A stretch of 37,407 nucleotides of DNA from Streptomyces sp. Lineage in GTDB: Bacteria; Actinomycetota; Actinomycetes; Streptomycetales; Streptomycetaceae. A program made the position numbers and the translations under genes. Below are positions 23,751 to 31,289 of the stretch, piece by piece. Position 1 is the stretch's first letter. Every line of letters starts with the position of its first letter. The notes under the pieces are model-generated. The model had not been told where the DNA came from. It ran no database searches and saw only the letters and a program-made list of their open reading frames with translations. The stretch covers positions 1 through 37,407 of the forward strand of contig NZ_JAEKKT010000186.1 in assembly GCF_019510245.1 (NCBI RefSeq), in the 5' to 3' direction.

Positions 23751-24369
23751 CCAGTTCGCCGGGTGGTTCCGATTCGGGCGTTTGGTCGACAACCGTCCAC
23801 AGGCGCTGTCGAGTTGGCGCGTCACGACCCGCACCCAGGAATCGGCGGCAGCTGTCGCCCGTCTCTTCGGCGGCTCTCCGCAGCATTGGCAGACCACCAG
23901 TGCCGATCACTTCGAAGTTCTGACAGACGCTTCGAACGTTCGGATAACCCTTGAGGGACCACACTGCATCACAAGCGACATGAGAAAATGGGGTCATAAA
24001 GGCCTGGTTCACCACTGCGACGGGCAACAGTTCCTGTCACCACACGAGATGAAAGGTGAGCCTTGCGGGTGCCCGGAATCGGCCAAGGATCGAAAATCGT
24101 GGGCCCGGAGCCGGCTCGGTCCACAGCCCAACACCGAGATTCTCTTTCGAATTGACAAGATGCCCGACCTCGGAGATTTCCGAATGCACTCCATCTCGTG
24201 GAAATTTGCCGAATCCGTCGCCTCGGCCCTTGCTCTCATGAACTCTGCTCAGAGCAAGTTGATCTGCGGTCTCTCACTCACCGTCGCCGAATTCGACGTA
24301 ATGGCTGGGCACAGAACCAAGTACCGACAACCGCTCCTCCTTCCTGATGAGGTCGGTGAAGCCACGTAG
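23743..24369 (+). CDS. Gp3-like recombination directionality factor for the serine integrase
   Basis: The protein has 208 residues from GTG 23743 (GTG 23725 would add six), overlapping repSA by 8 bp. The order of features follows the phiC31/phiBT1 Gp3-like family: FRFGRLVDNRPQALSSWRVT, then AAAVARLFGGSPQHWQ, HFEVLTDASNVRITL, a Cys-Asp-Gly (HHCDGQQ, Cys92), a second Cys pair (GEPCGCP, Cys108 and Cys110), and TEILFRIDKMPDLGDFRMHS. In phages such proteins bind the integrase and switch it from attP x attB to attL x attR recombination. A Gp3-like protein beside a serine integrase supports the same role here. It is a family-level match by eye, without alignment. Confidence 0.7.
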   Translation: MIDQFAGWFRFGRLVDNRPQALSSWRVTTRTQESAAAVARLFGGSPQHWQTTSADHFEVLTDASNVRITLEGPHCITSDMRKWGHKGLVHHCDGQQFLSPHEMKGEPCGCPESAKDRKSWARSRLGPQPNTEILFRIDKMPDLGDFRMHSISWKFAESVASALALMNSAQSKLICGLSLTVAEFDVMAGHRTKYRQPLLLPDEVGEAT

Positions 24370-24392
24370 GCAACTGCCAGCAGGCAGCGAAC

Positions 24393-24422
24393 AGCCCCGT
24401 CCGGGCCTACCTGGACGGGGCT
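24393..24422. terminator. Hairpin terminator between the convergent RDF and integrase genes
   Basis: AGCCCCGTCC and GGACGGGGCT form a perfect 10-bp stem with a 10-base loop, midway between the stop of the Gp3-like gene (24369) and the stop of int (24443). A smaller CTGCC/GGCAG hairpin precedes it. It probably serves both strands. Confidence 0.7.
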
Positions 24423-24442
24423 GATCGGCGTTCAGAGACGTG

Positions 24443-26188
24443 TCACGCGTCAGAGGTGGCGGGCTTCTTGGCCCAGTCGATCGCTACACGCTTGCCTGCG
24501 TCGTACTCCTCCCATCTGTTCCCGCGTGACTCGGCCTTCGCGACAACGATCCGGTCCACGAACAGTCGCAGAAAAGACCGCTTCTCTTCATGGCTCGCCG
24601 AGTGCCACCACGAACCCGGCCCGATGGGATCTCCGTCCGGCTCGTCGCCTCCTACCCATTGCTCGATGGGAAGAGCGGGCATCTCCACTCGGGACAGCTC
24701 CGTGATGCGTGACTCCAGCCGCTCGATCTCTCGTTCCAGCTCCGCCTTCTTCTCCTTGAAGCGCTCGCGGCCGATGGGCCCGCTGTAGACGTCGTTGTCC
24801 AAGTCGTCGTAGAGCGCGTTCAACGCTGCTTCGCGATCCTTCTTCCTCATGACGACCTCGGCTCGCTCGGTGACCAGTTCAGGGCTCGCGATGGTGGCCG
24901 CGAACCGCCGGGTTGCCTCCTCGATCAGTTCGAGCGTCTCGGGGTCGTCCTCGTCCGCGCTCGACACCTTCGCCAGAACGGCACGGGCAACGTGGTCTTC
25001 GACGTGTTCGCGCTTGATGCTGTTCCCGCCGGTGTGTCCTTCGTCGGAACCCTTGGGCCGAGAGCACCGGTAGGACGCTGTGGCGCTCTTGACGCCGTTG
25101 CTCGACATCGTGAAGCCGCATTCGCAGAAGAGCACCGAAAGCCCGCTGAGCAGAGTGCTGCCCCGATTGAGGCCCCTCCCGCGTCCACGGGTTGCCAGCC
25201 ACGCCTGAACCGCGTGCCAGTCGGCGGGCTCAAGGATGGCGCCGTGACTGATCACGGGCTCCTGTGTCTCGGGGTCACGGATCGTGCGGTACCCCGTGAT
25301 CTGTTCGCGGATCGCTCCGTCCTTGGTCTCCTTGCGCTCGTAGATCGGCTCGACCGCATGGCCGATCATGCGCGGGTCCTGCAAGATCCGTTTGAGGGTC
25401 GTAACCTCCCACTGCGGCGGCTTGCTCCGGCCCGGAGTACTGACGGTCACAGCGCCCCGCCACTTGCCGTTCAGACGTGCGGTCTTCGTCGGCACACCTC
25501 GTGCGTTCAGGTCGGCGCAGACGCCCGCCAGCGATCCGGGGTTGCGGCGCCCCGCCTCCGCCGGTCGGTCCTTGTGCTTCAAGATCGTGTGGACGACATC
25601 GCGGATCACTTCCGCCTCGTCCTCGACGATCACGAGCTTCCGGAGCGTCAATCCGCCTTCCCTGACTTCCTCCGTCGCGTATCCGTACGGTGGAAGTCCC
25701 CCGACCCATGAACCGGCGTCACGGAGGATCTTCTTCGTCCCTTTGACCGCCTTGGACTTGTTGGCGCTCTCCTCGTGGGCCTGGTCCAGCCGCATGATGA
25801 GCATGATCAGCTTCATCGTGTCGCCCGGCGGGAAGTCGCCTTCGTTGGCCGAGACGATCGTGACACCGAGCCGGTGCAACTCCATCACTACAGGGATCGC
25901 GTCCTCGGGACGCTGCCGTGAGAACCGGCTCACGTAGTGAACGATGATCACGTCCAGTCGCCCGGATCGGGCATCGGTCAGCATCCGCTCGAACTCCGGC
26001 CGGACGACCCCGATCTTGTAGCCGGACAGGTCCCTGTCCTCGTAGTCACCGACGTACTCGTACCCCCGTCTCGTCGCCTCGGCACGGCACGCCTCGCGCT
26101 GAGCGCGCGGCGACCCCTCGGACTTGTCCTGGCGTTCCTGGCTCTGCCGGATGTACCCCCCGGCCCGCTGCCGTGCGGTTGCTTTCAT
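24443..26188 (-). CDS. int: Large serine integrase
   Basis: The protein has 581 residues from ATG 26188. The resolvase domain starts GGYIRQSQERQDKSEGSPRA with the nucleophile Ser16, followed by IVHYVSRFSRQRPEDAIPVV and RLDQAHEESANKSKAVKGTK. The recombinase domain (about 160-300) has GGLPPYGYATEE and LAGVCADLNARGVPTKTARL. The zinc-ribbon region has CECGFTM and YRCSRPKG (about 352-376), interrupted by a long coiled-coil (about 474-497, FKEKKAELEREIERLESRI), needed for synapsis in this group. Upstream open sequence belongs to the host gene. The start codon lies within attR, and ATGA overlaps the stop of the truncated ATPase ORF. Confidence 0.92.
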   Translation of the reverse strand: MKATARQRAGGYIRQSQERQDKSEGSPRAQREACRAEATRRGYEYVGDYEDRDLSGYKIGVVRPEFERMLTDARSGRLDVIIVHYVSRFSRQRPEDAIPVVMELHRLGVTIVSANEGDFPPGDTMKLIMLIMRLDQAHEESANKSKAVKGTKKILRDAGSWVGGLPPYGYATEEVREGGLTLRKLVIVEDEAEVIRDVVHTILKHKDRPAEAGRRNPGSLAGVCADLNARGVPTKTARLNGKWRGAVTVSTPGRSKPPQWEVTTLKRILQDPRMIGHAVEPIYERKETKDGAIREQITGYRTIRDPETQEPVISHGAILEPADWHAVQAWLATRGRGRGLNRGSTLLSGLSVLFCECGFTMSSNGVKSATASYRCSRPKGSDEGHTGGNSIKREHVEDHVARAVLAKVSSADEDDPETLELIEEATRRFAATIASPELVTERAEVVMRKKDREAALNALYDDLDNDVYSGPIGRERFKEKKAELEREIERLESRITELSRVEMPALPIEQWVGGDEPDGDPIGPGSWWHSASHEEKRSFLRLFVDRIVVAKAESRGNRWEEYDAGKRVAIDWAKKPATSDA

Positions 26189-27240
26189 AGGGAGAAAGTA
26201 TCGGAAGCCAAGAAGACGCCGACCCCTTTCGAGCGAATGAGGCGCACGGTCTGCGTGATCGAGTCCAGGAACGCCTTCGAGGCGTCGTCGAACAGCAGGT
26301 GCGCCTCGTCGAAGAAGAAGACCAGCCTGGGCCGGTCGGCGTCGCCGATCTCGGGGAGGTCGTGGAACAGGTCGGCGAGCAGCCACATCAGGAAGGTGGA
26401 GAAGAGGAGGGGCTTGTCCTGGACGGCGGGGAGTTCGAGGACCGAGACGATGCCGCGGCCGTCCGGTGCCGTGCGCAGGAGGTCGGCCGTGTCGAACTCC
26501 GGCTCGCCGAAGAAGTCGGCCATGCCCTGGGCCTCGAAGGCGGTGAGCGAGCGCAGGATCACCCCGGCCGTGGCCGTCGACAGCCCTCCGATGTCCTTCA
26601 GTTCGGCCTTGCCCTCGGCGGAGGTGAGGAAGGCGACCACCGCCCTGAGGTCCTTGAGGTCGATCAGCTCCAGGCCCTTGGTGTCGGCGTAGTGGAAGAT
26701 CAGGCCGAGGGACTGTTCCTGGGTCCGGTTGAGCTGGAGCACCTTGGCGAGCAGCAGCGGGCCGAAGCTGGTGATCGTCGCACGGACGGGGATGCCGTGG
26801 CCGAGGCCGCCGAGCGCGAGGAACTCAGCGGGGAAACCGGTCGCCGTCCACTGCGCGCCGACCTCGGCAGCCCGGCCCCTGACCCTGTCGTCCGCCCGCC
26901 CGGGCCGCGCGACACCGGACAGGTCGCCCTTGACGTCCGTGAGGAACACCGGGACGCCGTGCGCCGAGAGCTGCTCGGCGATCAGCTGGAGTGTCTTGGT
27001 CTTGCCGGTGCCGGTGGCGCCGGCGACCAGGCCGTGGCGGTTGAGCATGGGGAGCGGGATGCGGACCGGCGCGTCCGGAAAGCATCGGCCGTCCCGGAGA
27101 ACGGCGCCGAGATCCAGCGTCTGACCGGCGAAGGCGTACCCGGCGGCGATCTCGGCGACCACGGGATCGCCGACGCCCGCGGGGTCCGTGCCGCCCGCGG
27201 CCGGGGCACCGGCTTCGTCGGCCGCACCGGGACTCATCAT
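26185..27240 (-). pseudogene. 5' portion of the disrupted HerA-like/DUF853 ATPase gene
   Basis: The frame has 351 codons, of which about 343 are host sequence. Walker A is GATGTGKT (74-81), followed by LQLIAEQLSAHGVPVFLTDV and KGDLSG; Walker B is RLVFFFDEAH (about 305-314). Host sequence ends at KGVGVF and eight element-encoded residues (LASDTFSL) follow before TGA. The normal protein (about 500 residues in E. coli YjgR) continues FVTQTPKD, now found at 19.2 kb. The truncated protein keeps both Walker motifs but lacks the following sensor and C-terminal region, so it is probably inactive. It still has its own promoter region and should drive transcription into int. Confidence 0.9.
26186..26228. 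other. attR of the integrated element
   Basis: The left attP arm begins CATAGGG at 26186 and continues through GAAGCC to the AA dinucleotide 26210-26211, after which host sequence GAAGACGCC resumes. Together with attL this defines a 2-bp AA overlap, the size expected of a serine integrase. The CAT is the complement of the int start codon. Confidence 0.8.
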
Positions 27241-27352
27241 CGGACCCCCTGTTCCCGTTTAGGCCGCTTGATGACCTTTACGCTGTCTTTTCCAGCGTCG
27301 CACTCGGTCGCCATGGCTGCGCCCGGAACGTCTGGACCGGTAGGCTTTCCGT

Positions 27353-27649
27353 GTGATCTTCAAGCGCATCGGAAACGGCCGGCCGTACCCCGACCACGGC
27401 CGGGAGAGCACCCGGCAGTGGGCGGACGTCGCACCGCGCCCGGTCCGCCTCGATCAGCTCGTGACGACCAAGGGGCAGCTCGACCTGGAGACCCTCCTCG
27501 CCGAGGACTCGACGTTCTACGGCGACCTCTTCGCGCACGTCGTGAAGTGGCAGGGCGACCTGTACCTGGAGGACGGGCTGCACCGCGCGGTCCGCGCCGC
27601 CCTCCAGCAGCGCCAGGTGCTGCACGCACGCGTGCTCGAACTCGACTGA
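27353..27649 (+). CDS. Conserved Streptomyces protein, annotated elsewhere as VapB-family antitoxin-like
   Basis: The protein has 98 residues from GTG 27353. It begins MIFKRIGNGRPYPDHGREST and contains LDLETLLAEDSTFYGDLFAH and LEDGLHRAVRAALQQRQVLH. I recall highly similar proteins labelled as VapB-type antitoxins, but no toxin gene is adjacent, so a toxin-antitoxin role is doubtful. A TAGGCT box 7 bases before the start and no ribosome site suggest a leaderless transcript. It is divergent from the split ATPase gene. Confidence 0.55.
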   Translation: MIFKRIGNGRPYPDHGRESTRQWADVAPRPVRLDQLVTTKGQLDLETLLAEDSTFYGDLFAHVVKWQGDLYLEDGLHRAVRAALQQRQVLHARVLELD

Positions 27650-27761
27650 TCACCCGCCAGCCGCCGGGCATTTGCCGCCGGTTGGCCCTTTCGGGTCGGA
27701 CCGTGCGACGTCGGATGATCATCTATTAGTCAACGCACCCGTGGCGCACTACGCTGCGCTC

Positions 27762-28418
27762 ATGAGCATGCTGACTCCCCCCGGCATGGGCGGCCAGTAC
27801 CGGATCACTGGGGACAAATACCCTCGCATGCGCCCGCGCCGACGGCGTGCCCGGCTCGTCCTCTCCGTGGTCGCCTCCGTCGCCGCGCTCGGCCTGGTCG
27901 GCTGGGGCAGCCTGCAGCTCATCGACGTCTTCACGGGCGGCGGGGGGACGGCCTCGGCGGCCGGCTCGGCGGGAGACTGCGTCAAACAGGCCGCCGCCAG
28001 CGCGAGCCCCGTGGCCGGAACGTCGGCAACGGTGCTGCCGAAGCCGGCCCAGATCACGGTGAACGTCTACAACGCCACGACCCGCACGGGCCTGGCCAAG
28101 GACACCGCCGACGAACTGAAGAAGCGCGGCTTCAAGATCGGCAACGTCGGCAACGCGCCGGCGAAGTTCGACCAGAAGGTCAAGGGCACGGCGATACTGC
28201 TGGGCCCGGCCACGGCCCTGAAGACCTCACTCCCGGTCCTCGCCACCCAGGTGACTGCAGCCGACCAGCGCACGGAGGCGGGCCGCAAGGGCGCCGCCGT
28301 GGACCTGATCATCGGCAACGCCTTCAAGGCCCTGACCCCCCAGGCCACCGCCACAAAGGCCATCACAGCCCTGTCCGCCCCCAGGCCTACGGCGTCAACG
28401 ACGAAGAAGACCTGCTGA
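27762..28418 (+). CDS. LytR_C-domain membrane protein
   Basis: The protein has 218 residues from ATG 27762. A short cytoplasmic part with PRMRPRRRRARL is followed by one membrane helix (VLSVVASVAALGLVGWGSLQ, about 32-51). The outer part holds a LytR C-terminal domain: ITVNVYNATTRTGLAKDTAD, ELKKRGFKIGNVGNAPAKF, GTAILLGPATAL and GAAVDLIIGNAF. LytR_C domains accompany cell-wall polymer ligases; the present protein has no LCP catalytic domain and may be an accessory. The C-terminus is a Thr/Ala/Lys-rich tail ending in Cys. Confidence 0.75.
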   Translation: MSMLTPPGMGGQYRITGDKYPRMRPRRRRARLVLSVVASVAALGLVGWGSLQLIDVFTGGGGTASAAGSAGDCVKQAAASASPVAGTSATVLPKPAQITVNVYNATTRTGLAKDTADELKKRGFKIGNVGNAPAKFDQKVKGTAILLGPATALKTSLPVLATQVTAADQRTEAGRKGAAVDLIIGNAFKALTPQATATKAITALSAPRPTASTTKKTC

Positions 28419-28509
28419 AAGCAGGGCACCGCCGAACTCGGCCGTCCTGGCCGAGCGATGGGGCGGCGGGAGAAGAGGGCGGGCGAAGGCGCCCTGAAGG
28501 GGCGCTGGA

Positions 28510-28548
28510 GGTACCCCCGGCCGAAGGCTGGGGAAGGAACTGCGCGAC
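28510..28548 (-). repeat. 39-bp dispersed repeat, copy 2, with terminator-like hairpin
   Basis: Inverse copy of the block at 11993-12031 (37/39 identical). It lies between the convergent LytR_C-domain gene and upp, again in a 3' position. The CCCCAGCC-TTC-GGCCGGGG core folds as a hairpin, so it may terminate either gene. The interval 28419-28673 holds nothing else recognised. Confidence 0.6.
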
Positions 28549-28673
28549 GACCCACGACGAACCCGCAACCGCCGACGCACCCGCACCCCTTCGGCGCCGA
28601 AGCGAACGGACCGCCGGGCACCGCCGTCGCGGCGGACACAGGGCCTCGGCCCGCCCGACAGAACGGACGGCTG

Positions 28674-29309
28674 CTACTCCGCCGCCCCGTACAGCCGGTC
28701 CCCCGCGTCCCCCAGCCCCGGCACGATGTAGCCGTGCTCGTTGAGGTGGTCGTCCACCGCCGCCGTCACGACCGTGACCGGCGTGCCCGCCAGCTCCCGC
28801 TCCATGAGCTCGACGCCCTCGGGCGCGGCCAGCAGGACGACCGCCGTCACGTCGTCCGCGCCACGCCGGATGAGCTCGCGGATCGCCGCGACCAGCGTGC
28901 CGCCCGTGGCCAGCATCGGGTCCAGGACGTACACCTGGCGCCCGGAGAGATCTTCCGGCATCCGCGAGGCGTACGTGGACGCCTGGAGCGTCTCCTCGTT
29001 GCGGATCATGCCCAGGAAGCCCACCTCGGCGGTCGGCAGCAGCCGGACCATGCCGTCCAGCATGCCGAGCCCGGCCCGCAGGATCGGCACCACCAGCGGG
29101 CGCGGCCGCGCGAGCTTGACGCCGGTCGTGGCGGCCACCGGGGTCTGGATGTCGACGGCCTCGGTCCGCACGTCCCGCGTCGCCTCGTAGGCGAGCAGGG
29201 TGACCAGTTCGTCGGCGAGCCGCCGGAACGTCGCGGAGTCGGTGCGCTGGTCGCGCAGCGTGGTGAGCTTGTGAGCGACCAGGGGGTGGTCGACGACGTG
29301 GAGACGCAT
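28674..29309 (-). CDS. upp: Uracil phosphoribosyltransferase
   Basis: The protein has 211 residues from ATG 29309. It starts MRLHVVDHPLVAHKLTTLRD and contains VVPILRAGLGMLDGMVRLLP, GMIRNEETLQ, and the PRPP-binding loop VLDPMLATGGTLVAAIREL. The C-terminus NEHGYIVPGLGDAGDRLYGA is the uracil-binding end of the enzyme. It makes UMP from uracil and PRPP in pyrimidine salvage. Length and motifs are those of bacterial Upp. It stands alone and is convergent with the LytR_C-domain gene. Confidence 0.97.
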   Translation of the reverse strand: MRLHVVDHPLVAHKLTTLRDQRTDSATFRRLADELVTLLAYEATRDVRTEAVDIQTPVAATTGVKLARPRPLVVPILRAGLGMLDGMVRLLPTAEVGFLGMIRNEETLQASTYASRMPEDLSGRQVYVLDPMLATGGTLVAAIRELIRRGADDVTAVVLLAAPEGVELMERELAGTPVTVVTAAVDDHLNEHGYIVPGLGDAGDRLYGAAE

Positions 29310-29419
29310 GTCCACAACAGTAACCGCGCCCCCGCCCACCTCGCGCAGGCCCGCGCAGCCCCACGCTGGCATCAAACCCCCCATCCGGGGGAAAGTGGAG
29401 GTGTCGGACTGGGGGTGAT

Positions 29420-29632
29420 GTGAGCGTGCCCGAGCTTCCCGAGCCGCCCGAGCGGCCGGACCGCGCGTACGGCGCGCCCGAGGGCGAGACGGAGGCCGAG
29501 CGGCGGCGTCGCCGGTCCCGGTTCCTGCGCGAGCTCGCCGAGGCGCGGGCGCTGCGCGACCGGGTCCAGCCCCGCCGCGCCAAGGCGGCCCGGCTGCGGC
29601 ACGCGATGCGCATGCGGACGTTCCGCTGGTAG
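29420..29632 (+). CDS. Small basic conserved protein
   Basis: The protein has 70 residues from GTG 29420, with GGGGGTGAT just upstream. The first part is Pro/Glu-rich (PELPEPPERPDRAYGAPEGE) and the second strongly basic and helical (AERRRRRSRFLRELAEARAL, then KAARLRHAMRMRTFRW). It may bind nucleic acid. It is divergent from upp. Confidence 0.5.
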   Translation: MSVPELPEPPERPDRAYGAPEGETEAERRRRRSRFLRELAEARALRDRVQPRRAKAARLRHAMRMRTFRW

Positions 29633-30043
29633 GAATCGGCAGGAGCCCACAAATCGGCAAGATCGACAGAAGTCCGCAGGACTCGCCGAGAGTCGGCAGG
29701 GCGCGGCAAGAGTCGTGAAGCCGATCCTTCGGCAAAGATCCACTCCTGGTGGCCCGTTGCGGTCCGTCACGGGGAAGGCCGTGCGTGGCCCGCGGGAAAA
29801 CCCGCGTACGATCCGCAGGTGGCGGCAACGAGTGCGCTGGTGACTGCGTTGACGGACGCATGGATGGCTCTTTGCATACGTGCGATCAAAACTGCCAGAC
29901 ACAGGGAGCCGAAGACGTCCCCTGAACGCTTTGTTTCTGCCACGATTCCGAGTGGGCGGGGCTCGGAGCACAGCTCTCCCCGCCCAGAACCTCCGCCGGG
30001 GGGACCCCCAACCGGCACGCCTAAGACCAGTGGGAGAGTCACG
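29633..30043. other. Intergenic region with degenerate TCGGCAG repeats and a hairpin
   Basis: From about 29636 to 29720, TCGGCAGG/TCGGCAAG/TCCGCAGG/TCGGCAGG-like words recur every 17-20 bases. A CGCGGG-AAAA-CCCGCG hairpin lies at 29791-29806. A frame in register with the next gene stays open from GTG 29819, but homologues start at MYFAAL, so I regard 29819-30043 as leader. TTGACG at 29848-29853 is a possible -35. Confidence 0.4.
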
Positions 30044-30571
30044 GTGTACTTCGCCGCACTGCTCGCGCGCACCGAAGACGGGTGGGAAGCGAGCGACACA
30101 GAGCTCGACGATGTGGAGACCCTGTCGGACCTGGCCGACCTGGCCCGGGAATCGGCGCGGGACGCCGACGACACGGTGCTCGTCTTCATCGAGCAGGAAG
30201 ACGCTTGGTTCGGCGTCGTGCGCGTCGACGGCGAGGAGGACCCCCGGGTCTTCGTCTCCAGCGCAGCCGCCGCCGCCCGCAGCTCGTACGGCGAGCTCCT
30301 GCTCACCGACGAACTGCTCGGAAGGGAGCCCAAGGACGACGCCGACGTCCTCGACTCCCTCGACCTCGACGGCACCGAGGACGGTGAGCCGGACGCCGAG
30401 GAGGACGACGACGCGGACGGTTCCGCCGTGCCGGCCGGCCCGGTCGGCGACGCCGCGATCCTGGACGACCTGGGCGTGAGCGCGAAGGAACTGCTCTCCC
30501 TGGACGACGACGCGCTCGGCGAGATCGCCGAGGCCCTGGGCGCCTCCGACGTCCTGGAGACCGTCCGCTGA
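30044..30571 (+). CDS. tRNA adenosine deaminase-associated acidic protein
   Basis: The protein has 175 residues from GTG 30044. It reads MYFAALLARTEDGWEASDTE, LADLARESARDADDTVLVFI, FGVVRVDGEEDPRVFVSSAA, then a very acidic stretch (DLDGTEDGEPDAEEDDDADG) and GDAAILDDLGVSAKELLSLD. It is conserved immediately upstream of tadA in Streptomyces and is labelled for that reason. Its biochemical role is unknown. The coding region runs up to tadA with no terminator. Confidence 0.75.
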   Translation: MYFAALLARTEDGWEASDTELDDVETLSDLADLARESARDADDTVLVFIEQEDAWFGVVRVDGEEDPRVFVSSAAAAARSSYGELLLTDELLGREPKDDADVLDSLDLDGTEDGEPDAEEDDDADGSAVPAGPVGDAAILDDLGVSAKELLSLDDDALGEIAEALGASDVLETVR

Positions 30572-30627
30572 CCCTCCACGAGGCAACCGGGTCCCCCGAC
30601 CCGGTACGCGACCGCTGGCGGGCCGCG

Positions 30628-31059
30628 ATGCGGCTCGCCCTGGACGAGGCCGGCCGGGCCGTCCGGGGCGGGGACGTCCCCGTCGGCGCCGTCGTGCTGT
30701 CCCCGGACGGTACGACGGTCCTCGCGGCCGGGCACAACGAACGTGAGGCGACCGGCGACCCCACCGCGCACGCCGAGGTACTCGCCCTGCGCCGGGCCGC
30801 CGCGGCGCTCGGGGAGTGGCGCCTCACCGGCTGCACCCTGGTCGTCACGCTGGAGCCCTGCACGATGTGCGCCGGCGCCCTGGTGCAGTCCCGGGTGGAC
30901 CGGGTCGTCTACGGCGCCCGCGACGAGAAGGCCGGCGCCGCGGGGTCCCTCTGGGACGTCGTCCGCGACCGGCGCCTGAACCACCGCCCCGAGGTCGTCG
31001 AGGGCGTCCTGGCGGACGAATCCGCCCGCCTCCTCACGGACTTCTTCCGCACCCGCTGA
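30628..31059 (+). CDS. tadA: tRNA-specific adenosine deaminase
   Basis: The protein has 143 residues from ATG 30628. In-frame upstream sequence is open back to the previous gene but has no ATG/GTG, so this start is chosen. The zinc deaminase motifs are complete: HAEVLALRRAA (zinc His and catalytic Glu) and LEPCTMCAGALVQSRVDRVV (PCxxC zinc ligands). ARDEKAGAAGSLWDVVRDRR follows. It converts adenosine-34 to inosine in tRNA-Arg(ACG). It lies 56 bases after the associated protein gene, in the same operon, and just upstream of tRNA-Ser. Confidence 0.93.
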   Translation: MRLALDEAGRAVRGGDVPVGAVVLSPDGTTVLAAGHNEREATGDPTAHAEVLALRRAAAALGEWRLTGCTLVVTLEPCTMCAGALVQSRVDRVVYGARDEKAGAAGSLWDVVRDRRLNHRPEVVEGVLADESARLLTDFFRTR

Positions 31060-31158
31060 CACACGCGCTGACACATCCGCCGACGCTCCCGCAGGGCCTT
31101 GCCCGGCCCCCGAATACCGATTTCAGAGCACGGCCCCCCGTGCTGTAAGGTCTCCCTC

Positions 31159-31243
31159 GGTAGCGTGTCCGAGCGGCCGAAGGAGCTCGCCTCGAAAGCG
31201 AGTGTGGCGCAAGTCACCGAGGGTTCAAATCCCTCCGCTACCG
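31159..31243 (+). tRNA. tRNA-Ser (anticodon CGA)
   Basis: The 85-nt gene folds as a class-II tRNA. The acceptor stem is GGTAGCG/CGCTACC with discriminator G, the anticodon stem is CTCGC/GCGAG with loop CTCGAAA (anticodon CGA, reading UCG), the variable arm is long (TGTGGCGCAAGTCAC region), and the T-loop is GGGTTCAAATCCC. CCA is not encoded. The flanks show no integrated element. Confidence 0.95.
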
Positions 31244-31247
31244 CTGT

Positions 31248-31288
31248 CGAAGGAAGGGCGGCTCCTAAACGGAGCCGCCCTTCCTTCG
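31248..31288. terminator. Strong hairpin terminator after tRNA-Ser
   Basis: A perfect 18-bp stem (31248-31265 with 31271-31288) with a TAAAC loop; its arms begin CGAAGGAAGGGC and end GCCCTTCCTTCG. It starts 5 bases after the tRNA and ends 2 bases before the stop of the convergent small gene, so it should terminate both. Confidence 0.85.
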
Positions 31289-31289
31289 G

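Larger units (their letters stand above)
19221..26211. mobile_element. Integrated RepSA-type actinobacterial element with serine integrase (mobilizable type)
   Basis: The element is about 6.99 kb, bounded by AA dinucleotides in a split DUF853 gene. Left to right it carries an XRE-TPR regulator, three small overlapping ORFs, a 1 kb non-coding region with large inverted repeats, repSA, a Gp3-like directionality factor and, on the opposite strand, a serine integrase. This is the replication-plus-integration core of actinobacterial integrative elements (pSAM2-like RepSA), but no FtsK/TraB-type transfer gene, NUDIX gene or small Xis is visible. It would need a helper to move between cells. GC content is lower around 22.0-24.4 kb than in the flanks. 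Confidence 0.85.

Noticed and set aside
27353..27649. Toxin-antitoxin module
   Set aside because: Only the VapB-like protein is present; there is no PIN-domain or other toxin gene beside it.
29819..30043. 75-codon N-terminal extension of the TadA-associated protein
   Set aside because: The frame is open, but homologues I recall begin at MYFAAL, and the extension contains promoter-like and hairpin sequence.
31159..31288. tRNA-Ser as a possible integration site
   Set aside because: No duplicated 3' tRNA segment or integrase is near; the hairpin after it is a simple terminator, and the element here uses the ATPase gene instead.
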